Source: Chitinophagaceae bacterium
Lineage (GTDB): Bacteria; Bacteroidota; Bacteroidia; Chitinophagales; Chitinophagaceae
Assembly (NCBI GenBank): GCA_019247775.1
Contig: JAFBAN010000115.1
Location: 1-58,639, forward strand
Length of the DNA stretch: 58,639 bases
Direction of reading: 5' to 3'
Shown piece by piece: positions 1 through 9,322 of the stretch. A model generated the notes under the pieces. It saw only the letters and a list, made by a program, of their open reading frames with translations, made no database searches and had not been told where the DNA came from. The number at the start of each line of letters is the position of its first letter. The stretch's first letter is position 1. The position numbers and the translations under genes are program-made.

Positions 1-1
1 T

Positions 2-490
2 GATGCTTATACCACGGAGCTGATCCGCAAGCTCAACGATACGCTTCGCGCTGCCAGTGACAGGCCAAGAATGCTCTGGGTTCATATCTCTGTTCCGCAC
101 GAGCCGTTTTGCCGCGATAGCGAAGGGAGGCAGGTTGAGCTTACGGATTATGGGGAGAAAGACTCGGCGCTCATCAAACATGCTTATACCGAATACCTTC
201 AGTATGGAAATTCAATAGTTCGCTCACTGTTGACAGATCACCCCGAGTTGAAAGATAAGATCGTGATCATTACGGGCGATCATGGACCGAGGTATCCATT
301 CCTGCAGATGAAATCTTTTCAGACCTGGCCCTATGCTGCCGCCCGCATGCCACGCGCTTATGATACAGCAGCGTTGATGCAATTGCGATACATTTCGCAG
401 TTGCCGGTTTTTTTGAACAAATGCCTGCGGATTGATGGCGGCCGGCCTATTCCACCCATACCTCATCGCAGGCGATCATCGGCTTCTTGA
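2..490 (+). CDS. Sulfatase / alkaline-phosphatase-superfamily hydrolase, C-terminal part
   Basis: The reading frame is open from the window edge, so the start lies outside. About 162 residues are visible. They contain 'LWVHISVPHEPF' and then 'IVIITGDHGPR', the DHG metal-site motif of sulfatases, phosphoethanolamine transferases and LTA-synthase-like enzymes. These enzymes usually act outside the cytoplasm, moving or removing sulfate or phospho-groups on glycans or lipids. The last 44 bp overlap, tail to tail, the end of the DUF4838 gene on the other strand, so the two transcripts converge. The basic tail (RRRSSAS) is atypical and suggests the C-terminus drifted into the overlap. The superfamily is fairly sure; the substrate cannot be told. 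Confidence 0.7.
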   Translation, partial: DAYTTELIRKLNDTLRAASDRPRMLWVHISVPHEPFCRDSEGRQVELTDYGEKDSALIKHAYTEYLQYGNSIVRSLLTDHPELKDKIVIITGDHGPRYPFLQMKSFQTWPYAAARMPRAYDTAALMQLRYISQLPVFLNKCLRIDGGRPIPPIPHRRRSSAS

Positions 491-2690
491 ATTTGTGTGT
501 GCGCCAGGAAGGCAGCGCAGGCCAGTTTTCCGCTCTTACCCGGATAAAGCGTGTTGCGCTGTTAATGTTGAATGTGAACGGAATAAAGTTCACCGAATAA
601 TCCTCAACCGGCGGCTTGCTGACTTCGATATTCAGATCGCGGTAACTGATCCCGTCCCCAGATATCTGCACGCTCACTGAAGCCGGTTTGAAGATCCAAT
701 GTCGCGCATCTTCCAGAAAATGCAATCGCACCGAGTTGACAGAGATCGTTTTTTTCAGATCGATGGTTACCTCCATCGGGCTGCCGTAAAAGCATAGCCA
801 ATTATAACTGAAGTCTGCATAGCCGGGTGTTTCATCCACCAGGGTCCTTTCACGTTTGGCAGGATATTCCGGAACGAAAGGATAGGTCAATGTAACAGCG
901 GCGTTGGCTGCCAGGTTGATTTTTGAGGGTGTGCGGAAGATCGTTTTCCATTCATCGTGGTATTGCTGCAGGCTGGCGCCGCTTTCGGCGAGATGCTTTA
1001 CGCCTGCCCGCTCCGATATGACTACAAAATTATTTTCGCGCCCCGGTAAAAAAGGTTTCAGAACAAAGTCGCCTGTTTCCGTTCTTTCATAAATGCCATG
1101 TCTTTCTTTCCCGAAGAAACGGGTCTGCTGCAGGTACACATATTCATGCGTCAATCTCAGCTGCCGCAACCGCTGCAGCCGTAAAGCGTCTGTTTCTACT
1201 GCTGCCTCGGCTTTGTCCATCCAGCCACTGTAACTGTCCAGGTTTGCGGGAGAAAGATAGTCCGCATGGTTGTTTACCGGATTGCCATAAATATCCAGCC
1301 GTGTGCGGGTAACGCTGAGTTTATTACCGATCAGATCCAGGTAGCCGGATATAAACGGCGCTGCTTTGCCATAGTAGCCATTCAGAAAATCCCCCACCAG
1401 GCTGTCTGCATTCAGCGCCGGGTTCCACAGCAGCTTGGCCATCACATAGGATTTCATTTCGTGCATATCGCTGTAACTATCTCCGCTTCCCTGGCAAAAA
1501 ACCCCATTTACGCCCTGTTGCTTAAAAAATGAAAAATTGGGCTGAAATGTGGGTGTAACCGGGAAGGGCGTGAGATAGTTGGTGAACTGGGTATAATAGT
1601 CCCATACGAAAACATGCTGTGTTTTTTGTTTCCAGCCTGCGAGGTTGGCCCGGAAAGCGGCAGCAGTAGGTTCTGTTGCCAGGGGCGTGGTCCGGTAAGC
1701 ATCGATGCTGCTCAGCATGATGATCACATTAGGCTCGGGACGGGTGCGTATAGGCGCATGGGCGCTATAACCGTAGGCCAGTGTGGTAAATGTTTTTTCA
1801 GGAAACGCTTTTGCCACCGCATTCACGAACCGGATCAGGGAACCCTGAGGACCACCGTCAGCCTCATCCAGTTTACGGCAGTCTGCACACTCGCAGTTGC
1901 CGATATCATCATTCGGGCTGACAGACCAATACACCGCAGCGGGATTCACCTGCATCGATTTGCGGAGCGTTGCGATCGTAAGCGCCAGCACTGCTTTATT
2001 GCTAAGGCACAACTGCATTGGCTGGCGCCGCTGATCTACGAGGGAAAAATATTCGGGATGTGATCTGAAATACAATGCCGGAGACACGAGCTTAAAAAAA
2101 GAATGTCCCCATAGTCCCCATAATGCCTCAAAGCGTTGCAGGCGATGCCAGTCGAGGTACTCATCATCGAATGCAGCGGGGAGATATACTTCGCGGTAAG
2201 CAAATGCCGGTTGCTCTTCCAGCTCTATCTGGGTTGGTATCAGCAGGTCGGGTCGTTTTGGTGCGCTGGCCGGTCCGGCATCCCATTTTCTGCATCCGAG
2301 ATATTTTTCAATGAACGCATAAGCGGCGTACAATGTCCCTCTGCCCTCGCCATTCATGAATATCTTCCTGCCGCGGTTCAGGATATGGAATGCATCCTGC
2401 TCAGAAAACTGCTGTTTTATATCCCGCTTCCAGGCATTGGTATTACCGACATAGATGCCCGGCAGATCCGTCTGCCCGTTATTTTCTTTTACTGCAGCGA
2501 TCTTCGCACCGGTTACACGGAAAAAATAATCCTGAAGTACTGCTGCGGCTTTTGTTTCGACAGCTGTTGCGTAGGTGGGGAGCAGGATGCGCCATGCGGT
2601 ACTGCCTTTATCAGCAAGTACCAGCGGCTGCGCCTGCGAGATGGTCATAACCTGTAAAGAGCCCATAAATATCAGGATCCGCAGCAGCAT
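447..2690 (-). CDS. Exported DUF4838 glycoside-hydrolase-like protein
   Basis: The 747-residue product starts with a hydrophobic signal peptide (about residues 1-20, ending SQAQ). Next comes an N-terminal alpha/beta domain like those preceding GH20 and GH67 barrels ('GIYVGNT'), then a DUF4838 core with 'YWSVSPNDDIGNCECADC' and 'VWDYYTQF'. The last 130 residues look like an F5/8-type carbohydrate-binding beta-sandwich ('VSVQISGDGISY'). DUF4838 proteins are thought to be glycosidases related to alpha-glucuronidases, but the activity of this one is unknown. It begins 18 bp after the TPR/barrel gene on the same strand, so it is probably the last gene of that operon and may trim or modify the polymer made by it. 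The 3' end overlaps the converging sulfatase gene. Confidence 0.8.
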   Translation of the reverse strand: MLLRILIFMGSLQVMTISQAQPLVLADKGSTAWRILLPTYATAVETKAAAVLQDYFFRVTGAKIAAVKENNGQTDLPGIYVGNTNAWKRDIKQQFSEQDAFHILNRGRKIFMNGEGRGTLYAAYAFIEKYLGCRKWDAGPASAPKRPDLLIPTQIELEEQPAFAYREVYLPAAFDDEYLDWHRLQRFEALWGLWGHSFFKLVSPALYFRSHPEYFSLVDQRRQPMQLCLSNKAVLALTIATLRKSMQVNPAAVYWSVSPNDDIGNCECADCRKLDEADGGPQGSLIRFVNAVAKAFPEKTFTTLAYGYSAHAPIRTRPEPNVIIMLSSIDAYRTTPLATEPTAAAFRANLAGWKQKTQHVFVWDYYTQFTNYLTPFPVTPTFQPNFSFFKQQGVNGVFCQGSGDSYSDMHEMKSYVMAKLLWNPALNADSLVGDFLNGYYGKAAPFISGYLDLIGNKLSVTRTRLDIYGNPVNNHADYLSPANLDSYSGWMDKAEAAVETDALRLQRLRQLRLTHEYVYLQQTRFFGKERHGIYERTETGDFVLKPFLPGRENNFVVISERAGVKHLAESGASLQQYHDEWKTIFRTPSKINLAANAAVTLTYPFVPEYPAKRERTLVDETPGYADFSYNWLCFYGSPMEVTIDLKKTISVNSVRLHFLEDARHWIFKPASVSVQISGDGISYRDLNIEVSKPPVEDYSVNFIPFTFNINSATRFIRVRAENWPALPSWRTHKFKKPMIACDEVWVE

Positions 2691-2708
2691 GCGTTCTTTT
2701 TGTAAAGT

Positions 2709-5357
2709 TCAAAAATTTCGTAACAAGCTAAGATAAAAGTCGTACTGGTTCAGCGATCGTTTAGCCGGTATGGAAAGATTGGTATAATTCACGGATACCT
2801 GCAGAAAGGTCCGGAACCGGAAAACTTTCTGGAAGCCGATGCCTACCGTGTTGGATTGGTAGCCGCGATAATTATTAAGGCTGCTCACCAGGGCCGGGTC
2901 ATCGGGCGTTCTGCCGGAACCGGCCACAAATGATACATAATCCTTTTTATCGTTCAGGTAATGGCGCATGCTGAACACGGCGGAGGCATAGCCGCCCAGA
3001 GCATCCCTGCTGTAAAACCCACGGAGGGTTAACCAGTTGTTCTCGAAATATTTGGATAGCGCGGTCACAGCGGTGAATACCTGTGCTGTATCGAAGCCCA
3101 GGTACCGGCCGCCGAATTCCAATTCCCAGTCTTTGGGTAAATTCCGGTAAAGCGAATAGCCGATCTGCCGGTAAGGAAATGCTGTTCCGGTAGAGAGATT
3201 GACAAAAATATTAGAGTAGTACCGGGTATTATGCGTCAGGTAAATATCGAGTCCGCCCTGCACACCCGTGCCGGCCGGCCGCTCCCCTAAATTGAGACGA
3301 GCAGCCACAGAGCTGCGTTTGAACCTCCGCATATAATGAATACCGGTTATGGATGCAAACTGATCTGGCGAGGAAAATACCGATTGCAGATGCATAATGC
3401 CGACCTGGTTCAGAAAAGTTTTGCTACGCAGGTAGTCGATATAACCTGGGCTGGCTGTTCCGGCCTGCAGCGCGATGGCGCGGCTGGCAGCTTTCAAAGC
3501 CTGCGGATATTCCTTAAGCTGCTCATAAGCCGCTGCTTCCTTCATCAGCAGGTATGCGTTGTTGCTGTCGGCACGAAGGCCGAGTTGCGCATAGAAAATA
3601 CTGGAATCGTACTGCCGCCGTGTATAGTAAATAGCCGACAGGTTCTGCAACGTGAAAGTATCGGCCGGACTCCGTGGCAATGCTGTAAGGAACAATGCCA
3701 GCGCAGTATCCATTTTTTTTCCGCGCTCATAATATTTACCTGCGCTGAACAATTGATCGAGGTAGAATTGCTGCAGTGAGCTATCGGAAGGATAACGCGC
3801 TGCAAGTGTGCCGGATACCGCAAGCGCTTCGGGATACCGGTTTACGATTGCAAGAGCGCCTGCTTTTTTGACGAGGAACAGTGAATCGCCAGGGTATCGC
3901 TGAAGCGCTGAATCTATGAGCAGCAGAACCTGTGTACTGTCGCCTTGCTCTGCATAAGCTGCAGCTGCATATTGAAAAGAAAGTTTTCCTGGGTTGCCCG
4001 CAGCAACCAGTTGATGGAACAGGCTGAGCGATCGCTGGAACTGGCCTGCAGACAAAGCCTGTTTTTGAGCTGCTGTTATTTCATCCGCCATCGCCTGCCG
4101 GTATTCCGGATGCGATGGATAATGTTGTGCCAATTCGCGCGTGATCGCTGCAGCTTCTTCATATCGTTGTTCCATTTCCAGCAGGCCCGCTTTTTTGAAA
4201 AGGGGGACGGGGTTCCCGGGATCTGCGCTGATCAATTTATCTGCAGCAGAGATCGCCTCCTGTGTGTTTCCGCTGGCGGCGTAGGCATTCAAAGCCTGCT
4301 GGAGCAAGCCGATATTGGATGGATCGTGTTGAAGTGCTTTTTCTATAACGGGCACCGCAGCCGCATAACGCTGAACCCGGATCAGCGCTGTCGCCTGTTG
4401 AATCGAAATTTCGGAGTACAGTGCTTTGAAGGTTGGGTCGGTGTTGTACTCGGGTAAAGAATCAAGGAAATGGATCGCTGCGGCATAGTTCCTCGTGTCT
4501 GTCAGTATGCCGGTCTTTTTATTAATAAAGTCCCGGTCATTCGGATAATACCGCAGCGCCCGGTCAACAGCCTGCAGGGCGGCATCATATCTGGCGGCAG
4601 AAATCGAGGCGTTGATCTCCTGTAACATAGCATCCTTCTGCGCAGGCTCCTCATTGTGCACGGGAACATGTTCGATGCGGTGGGCGGAAATGCCGGCAGA
4701 GCCTTTTGCAGACCGGCTGATGGTTTGCCGGTGCGATAGCCGCCCCGCGGCAGTATCTTCTGCAGCCGGCGTTGTGGCGGTCATCGGTCCGGAATTTTCC
4801 CGGAGTGCCAACCGGTGATATGCGGTGATCTTTTGGAGTGTATCGCCCAGCCCCAGCCGGTATAGAGAATCGTATAATTTTCGCGCGGCAGTTTCATTCC
4901 GGGTTTTAAGGTAAAGTGAGTACTTCTTCAGCAGTATCGACCTGTCCGTACGGTGGTACACAAGATACCGGTCTGCATATGACAATGCTGCAGCGGTATC
5001 ATGCTGCGACAGCGACAGGGCAATCAGGTTGAGCAGTGCGGCTTCATTTTTTTTGTCCAGTTTCAGCGCGTACAATAATTCTTTCTGTGCGGCCACCGGG
5101 TTATGGTTCAGGAAATAGGATTTGCCCAACAGGGCATGCACATCCGCATAGCGTGTGGATGCCGGCAATACCTGTTCGAGCAGCTCGATAGCCCGGGGAT
5201 AATTCTGGTTGTCATTGATCTCGTGTTTGGCGAGTTTGAGCGCTTCATCAGGCGAATAAAGGATCTTCTTTTTCTTATCGCCTACATAATAGTACAACGA
5301 GATGAGGACCGCCACGGCCATCACTAATCCGATCCATTTGATGAACTTGCGGCCCAT
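2709..5357 (-). CDS. TPR-repeat protein with YaiO-type outer-membrane beta-barrel
   Basis: I place the start at the ATG inside a TAATG overlap with the stop of the upstream glycosyltransferase, not at an upstream in-frame ATG; this gives 882 residues. An N-terminal hydrophobic segment (about 4-24) is followed by roughly 600 residues of tetratricopeptide repeats, many with the usual Ala/Tyr/Leu spacing. The last 220 residues are a YaiO-like barrel with alternating beta strands ('TVGIGFQKVF') ending in Phe, as outer-membrane proteins do. Periplasmic TPRs followed by a porin is the architecture of PgaA, which exports poly-GlcNAc. Coupled to a synthase gene, this is a good candidate polysaccharide export porin. 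The domains are clear; the export role is inferred. Confidence 0.8.
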   Translation of the reverse strand: MGRKFIKWIGLVMAVAVLISLYYYVGDKKKKILYSPDEALKLAKHEINDNQNYPRAIELLEQVLPASTRYADVHALLGKSYFLNHNPVAAQKELLYALKLDKKNEAALLNLIALSLSQHDTAAALSYADRYLVYHRTDRSILLKKYSLYLKTRNETAARKLYDSLYRLGLGDTLQKITAYHRLALRENSGPMTATTPAAEDTAAGRLSHRQTISRSAKGSAGISAHRIEHVPVHNEEPAQKDAMLQEINASISAARYDAALQAVDRALRYYPNDRDFINKKTGILTDTRNYAAAIHFLDSLPEYNTDPTFKALYSEISIQQATALIRVQRYAAAVPVIEKALQHDPSNIGLLQQALNAYAASGNTQEAISAADKLISADPGNPVPLFKKAGLLEMEQRYEEAAAITRELAQHYPSHPEYRQAMADEITAAQKQALSAGQFQRSLSLFHQLVAAGNPGKLSFQYAAAAYAEQGDSTQVLLLIDSALQRYPGDSLFLVKKAGALAIVNRYPEALAVSGTLAARYPSDSSLQQFYLDQLFSAGKYYERGKKMDTALALFLTALPRSPADTFTLQNLSAIYYTRRQYDSSIFYAQLGLRADSNNAYLLMKEAAAYEQLKEYPQALKAASRAIALQAGTASPGYIDYLRSKTFLNQVGIMHLQSVFSSPDQFASITGIHYMRRFKRSSVAARLNLGERPAGTGVQGGLDIYLTHNTRYYSNIFVNLSTGTAFPYRQIGYSLYRNLPKDWELEFGGRYLGFDTAQVFTAVTALSKYFENNWLTLRGFYSRDALGGYASAVFSMRHYLNDKKDYVSFVAGSGRTPDDPALVSSLNNYRGYQSNTVGIGFQKVFRFRTFLQVSVNYTNLSIPAKRSLNQYDFYLSLLRNF

Positions 5358-6817
5358 TATAGCGCAGATGAATTGAGTGATTCCATTTCGGGGCCCGTGG
5401 TTTCGCCGAATCCGCGCCGCTCCATATGTCCCCAATGCGTGTGTATCTTGAAGAATTGCCGCACATATCCCGCCAATGCGAAGATCATAACCAGCGGATG
5501 ATACAGTAACGGCTCCAGGAAAGCCCAGAAGCAGAGCCGGATCACTTCACGCAGACGGTACCTTCGGATGACCAGCTGGTCCCACACGATGGATAGCAGC
5601 GTAATAAAAATGGAGAAAAAATATACAAACAGCAGCAGGATGATCGCATAGGGCCAGTTGATCAGCCCTGAAAAGATCAGGTAGAGATAGCAGACGATAC
5701 CCAGGAATTCTATGATCGGCGCACAGAGCTCGAAAATAAAATTATAGGGGAGCACCACCATCCCCAGGCTTCCATAGCGCGGATTGAATAGCAGCCTGTA
5801 GTACGAAGAAAAGATCTGATAAAGCCCCCGCCCCCATCTCAATCGCTGCCGCCTGAATACTTTAAGCGATGAAGGCCCTTCGGTCCAGCACAAGGATTGA
5901 GGGATATACCGGATGGCATAATCTATTTTTTGCTCGCACATGTATTTGCTCATGCGCATCAGCATATCCATGTCCTCGCCAAAGGAATGCCGGTCGTATC
6001 CACCCACTTTGATCACGATATCCTTGTCGAACATGCCGAGCCCGCCCGATACATTCGGGATGCAGTTTACCAGGTTCCAGCCCATTTTGCCGATAACGAA
6101 AGAACGGATATACTCAATTTCCTGGAACCGCGGCAGTATCTCTTTCGGTATCCGGGGCTCTATCAGTACACCCGCATCAACAACACAGGAATTTACCATC
6201 CTCAAAGTGGCGCCTGTAGCGATCACCTTTTTTTCATCGTCGATAAAAGGCTGGATCAGGTGTACCAGGGTGTCTTTATCGAGAATACAGTCTACATCGG
6301 TGTTCAGAAAATAATTGTAAGAAGATGCATTGATGCCGGCATTAATGGCGTCGGCCTTGTTGCCGCCGTTGAGTTTGTCGATAACGAGCAGGTTTGAAAA
6401 TGCCGGATCGCTGGACTTGAACACCCGCAACACGGTGTTGCATTGAATAAAATAGTGGTAAGCGAATTTCACTTCCACGAGCCCGAATTCGGCGCGGAGT
6501 TTTTCCAGGGTGTTATCGGTGCTGCCGTCGTTCACCACGATCACTTCAAAAAGCGGGTAGTTCATGGTGAGCAGGGAGCGCACATTAGGGATGATCGTCC
6601 GCTCTTCATTGAACGCCCCGGTGATGATAGAGATGCCGGGAGACAGGGATGACTGGATCAGCACCAGTTTTTCACGCAAACAATTTTTCTGGATATTGGC
6701 AAGTATGGAAAGATAGGAAAACAGGGTAAGTGTTGCATAGATAGCGTAGATGGCACAACAATAAATGAATACGCCATTCTGGTATGTTGTGAAAAATCCG
6801 TCGAAAAAATGTTTCAT
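5357..6817 (-). CDS. Processive family 2 glycosyltransferase, polysaccharide synthase type
   Basis: The 486-residue membrane protein has an N-terminal membrane segment (about 13-38) and a GT-A catalytic domain with 'VIVVNDGSTDNT', a DxD-like 'NTDVDC', 'FGEDMDM' and the processive-synthase motif 'RRQRLRWGRG'. Several membrane helices follow (about 335-450). These are hallmarks of PgaC/hyaluronan-synthase-type enzymes that polymerise a sugar while extruding it across the inner membrane. Its start overlaps the HEAT gene stop by 4 nt (ATGA), and its stop overlaps the TPR gene start (TAATG), so translation is probably coupled along the operon. The linkage and sugar are unknown. Confidence 0.85.
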   Translation of the reverse strand: MKHFFDGFFTTYQNGVFIYCCAIYAIYATLTLFSYLSILANIQKNCLREKLVLIQSSLSPGISIITGAFNEERTIIPNVRSLLTMNYPLFEVIVVNDGSTDNTLEKLRAEFGLVEVKFAYHYFIQCNTVLRVFKSSDPAFSNLLVIDKLNGGNKADAINAGINASSYNYFLNTDVDCILDKDTLVHLIQPFIDDEKKVIATGATLRMVNSCVVDAGVLIEPRIPKEILPRFQEIEYIRSFVIGKMGWNLVNCIPNVSGGLGMFDKDIVIKVGGYDRHSFGEDMDMLMRMSKYMCEQKIDYAIRYIPQSLCWTEGPSSLKVFRRQRLRWGRGLYQIFSSYYRLLFNPRYGSLGMVVLPYNFIFELCAPIIEFLGIVCYLYLIFSGLINWPYAIILLLFVYFFSIFITLLSIVWDQLVIRRYRLREVIRLCFWAFLEPLLYHPLVMIFALAGYVRQFFKIHTHWGHMERRGFGETTGPEMESLNSSAL

Positions 6818-7977
6818 GAGGCATTGATTAGAGGATCCAATGAATGCTGTAAGATCACCTGGTTCTCAGGCTCTGTATTTCCTGCTAACCTGTCAACCGT
6901 AGCTTTCGACAACGGGTATAACCGGATCAAAGCCTCTGCTGCATATTTTTTCGTTTCAAAATCATCCGAATAAAGAAATTCATTTTCCAGGAACCGCATA
7001 TGCCGGCTGTTCTGTATCTGCCCTAATGCCCTGATGATCGCCAGCCTGCCCTCATGGGTTTGCCAGGAATATGCGTCGCGCAGGTATTGCTGCGACTGGG
7101 TATTGCCCAGCAATCCAATGGCCAGTATCGCTTCTGTCCGCAACCTGGGGTCTGTTGCATCCGCCAGCAGCAGTAAGCCTGGCAAAGCCTGCCGCAGGTG
7201 AAAATGAATGGCCAGTTTTACGGCGAGCATATTCAGGCCGGCCTGGCTGTTTGCAGGCGGCAATAGTTTTTGAAGTGCGGCGGCAGTAATATCGGCGCGG
7301 TCTTTTACGAGCAGGAATATTTCCAGCTGTTCCCATTGCGAAAGCGGCTCATCCAGTTCGAATAGCACGGCCAGCGGATCGGCCTTGCTGAATTTGATCA
7401 GCATCAGTCTTGCATACTCCCGTATGTACCGGTTATCGCTCCGCAACAATTCCTGCAGCCGTTCACGGGGAACTTCGATATCCATTTTGAACAGTTCGGC
7501 CAGCGCGTTCGATCGCGATTCCCAGCTTTTTTTCTGCAGGCGCAATAAGGCTGCTTTATGAAGCGAGAGGCCGAGATACAGTTTCCGGATCTGCTCGGCG
7601 ATGGTGCCGGAGAAGTAATTCCGGTAATGGATCATTTCTTCCACCAAAACCTGGTTTACTTTTTTGACGGATAATCCCAGCTTATAAAATCCGCTCGTAT
7701 CGAAATCCGCCCTTACCATGCTGCGGCCTTTGGGTGTGGGAGAAAGAACGATGGTATTGAGCAATAGTTCGTTTACCTGGCGGGCAAGCTGTTCCATCAG
7801 GGCTTCCTGTTTCTGCAATGCATTTCTGCGGACGGTGATGGAAATCATCGCCAGCGCTGCTCCAAGCATGGCTGCCAGCGCGATCAGCAGACATATCTTT
7901 ATGAACACGGGAAGTGATTTCCAGGCGAAATGCCAGGAAAACGCCGGTGGGGTGGCGGATAGTTCAGGCAGCCACAT
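6814..7977 (-). CDS. Membrane-anchored HEAT-repeat protein
   Basis: About 387 residues from the ATG chosen at 7977; alternatives at 7986 and 7995 would lengthen the overlap with the upstream regulator. One membrane helix (about 25-46) precedes a predicted helical linker, and from about residue 170 the protein is built from HEAT/PBS-type repeats ('DPRLRTEAILAIGLLGN', 'EGRLAIIRALGQI'). HEAT repeats serve as protein-binding scaffolds; no catalytic motif is present. It sits between a REC-only regulator and the polysaccharide synthase with overlapping ends, so it may link the regulator or the periplasmic TPR protein to the synthase. The role is inference only. Confidence 0.75.
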   Translation of the reverse strand: MWLPELSATPPAFSWHFAWKSLPVFIKICLLIALAAMLGAALAMISITVRRNALQKQEALMEQLARQVNELLLNTIVLSPTPKGRSMVRADFDTSGFYKLGLSVKKVNQVLVEEMIHYRNYFSGTIAEQIRKLYLGLSLHKAALLRLQKKSWESRSNALAELFKMDIEVPRERLQELLRSDNRYIREYARLMLIKFSKADPLAVLFELDEPLSQWEQLEIFLLVKDRADITAAALQKLLPPANSQAGLNMLAVKLAIHFHLRQALPGLLLLADATDPRLRTEAILAIGLLGNTQSQQYLRDAYSWQTHEGRLAIIRALGQIQNSRHMRFLENEFLYSDDFETKKYAAEALIRLYPLSKATVDRLAGNTEPENQVILQHSLDPLINAS

Positions 7978-8347
7978 ACTTCTCATCCGCAACAAGCTGT
8001 TTAACGCTCAGGAGCAGCGTGGGCATGTCGAGCGGCTTTTTCAGGTATGCGTCTGCGCCGGCTTTGAACCAGTCGGCAATTTTATGTTCGTGGCTGATGC
8101 CGGTTACGACCAACACGGGCGTATGGCGATGTCGGTCTTTTCGCCGCACTTCAGATAGTAATTCAAGACCGGTATTGTACGACATGAGCACATCGGTGAT
8201 CAGCAGATCGTAGCGGGAAAGCCGGAGCTTATTCGCCGCATCCTTGCCGTTCAGCGCGGTGGTCACGTTAAAATCCTCCTGTGCCAACACAGAAGAAACC
8301 GCCTGGGTGAACAGCGGGTCGCTGTCCACAATCAAAATATGTTTCAT
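7964..8347 (-). CDS. Single-domain response regulator (REC only)
   Basis: The 127-residue CheY-like protein has acidic residues D8 and D10, the phospho-acceptor D52 in 'LLITDVLM', a conserved Thr in 'VLVVTG' and the Lys of 'YLKKPLD'. There is no output domain, so it should signal by protein contact. It is the first gene of the five-gene polysaccharide operon, and its end overlaps the HEAT gene start by 14 nt. The obvious guess is that phosphorylated regulator controls the synthase through the HEAT protein. No partner kinase is adjacent; the nearest ones are near 37-41 kb. Confidence 0.85.
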   Translation of the reverse strand: MKHILIVDSDPLFTQAVSSVLAQEDFNVTTALNGKDAANKLRLSRYDLLITDVLMSYNTGLELLSEVRRKDRHRHTPVLVVTGISHEHKIADWFKAGADAYLKKPLDMPTLLLSVKQLVADEKYVAA

Positions 8348-8386
8348 GCTGGGGGGATTTGCGGTAGCGGCGAATGTGTAGAACTA

Positions 8387-8417
8387 CAAATAAAATGCTA
8401 CCCACACGTCGTTACAA
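8387..8417 (-). promoter_or_regulatory. Candidate promoter of the polysaccharide operon
   Basis: On the minus strand a TTG (8415-8417) is followed after 20 nt by TTTATTTG (8387-8394), one base from the Bacteroidota -7 consensus TAnnTTTG. It would start transcription about 30 nt upstream of the REC gene. The match is moderate. Confidence 0.4.
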
Positions 8418-8600
8418 TACTACAACGGAAAAAATCGTGCCGGGGCAAAAAATGCGGAATTTGTTGCCCAGGCGGCATACTTATCTCGTTGAATTTCAAA
8501 GCCCTGCACGAACTTGCACTCTTTATTAAATGGCGAAAACCGGCGTAATTTTTGCATCTTATAACCCAGCATTCTCTATTTTAACTGTTTTGCAATACAT

Positions 8601-9239
8601 ATGAATCTCTATCCTGAAAAAGACCTGAATCGTGTAAAAGCTGATGTGTTTTGGGGCGAGTTGACTTCTTCCGCACATGTAGTTCAGATTTACGAAAAGG
8701 AAAACGCTTTCCTGGAAACCCTTACCGGATTTATTGGCGCCGGAATTAATGCCGGAGACGCTGTTGTAGTTATAGCCACCGCGGATCACCTCGCGGGACT
8801 GAACAAGCGGCTACGATCGCACGGGCTGCATGTGGGGTCCCTGATCACCGAGCAGCTGTATATTCCGATCGATGCCGACGAAATACTCCCGAAATTTATG
8901 GTGGAAGAATGGCCCGATGAACAATGCTTTATCGAAGCGATCGTACCTGTTATTGAAAAAGCCGGCAGCAAGAACCGCCGCGTTCGTGCATTCGGGGAAA
9001 TGGTAGCCCTGCTTTGGGCAAAGGGTCTGGAAGCCGCAGCCATCCAGCTGGAAACCTATTGGAACAGGTTACAGAAATCAAAATTGTTTAGTTTGTTTTG
9101 CGCCTATCCCGCAGCAATATTAAAAAACGATGCACCGGGGGCTGTGCGGCTGATCTGCAGCTGTCACTCTCACCTGATCTCGGGCAACGAAGGTTCTGTT
9201 GCCAATATCGCTTACCAGCCATTGCATCAGGCTATCTGA
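8601..9239 (+). CDS. Stand-alone MEDS-domain sensor protein
   Basis: The 212-residue protein matches the MEDS (DcmR-type sensory) fold throughout: 'HVVQIYEKENAFLETL' at the start, 'INAGDAVVVIATADH', a middle 'FMVEEWPDEQCF', 'RVRAFGEMVALLWAKG', and the end motif 'LFSLFCAYP'. MEDS domains are ATPase-like sensory modules usually fused to a kinase or to a DNA-binding domain. Here nothing else is attached, so it must act through a partner. It is divergent from the REC-HEAT-glycosyltransferase operon and separated from it by 253 bp. A second MEDS protein lies at 35233-35850. The ligand is unknown. Confidence 0.75.
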   Translation: MNLYPEKDLNRVKADVFWGELTSSAHVVQIYEKENAFLETLTGFIGAGINAGDAVVVIATADHLAGLNKRLRSHGLHVGSLITEQLYIPIDADEILPKFMVEEWPDEQCFIEAIVPVIEKAGSKNRRVRAFGEMVALLWAKGLEAAAIQLETYWNRLQKSKLFSLFCAYPAAILKNDAPGAVRLICSCHSHLISGNEGSVANIAYQPLHQAI

Positions 9240-9267
9240 GCTATTTCTGTTTAACAACAGGTTGGGG

Positions 9268-9299
9268 TTTGTTGGTTGTGGGCAAATGAGTATCTTTTG
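9268..9299 (+). promoter_or_regulatory. Promoter for the serine hydrolase / CocE pair
   Basis: TTTG (9268-9271), a 19-nt spacer, then TATCTTTTG (9291-9299), a Bacteroidota-type -33/-7 pair with one extra T in the -7 box. The start codon lies 24 bp downstream. Confidence 0.5.
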
Positions 9300-9322
9300 C
9301 CATCCTACCAAACAAACATCTT

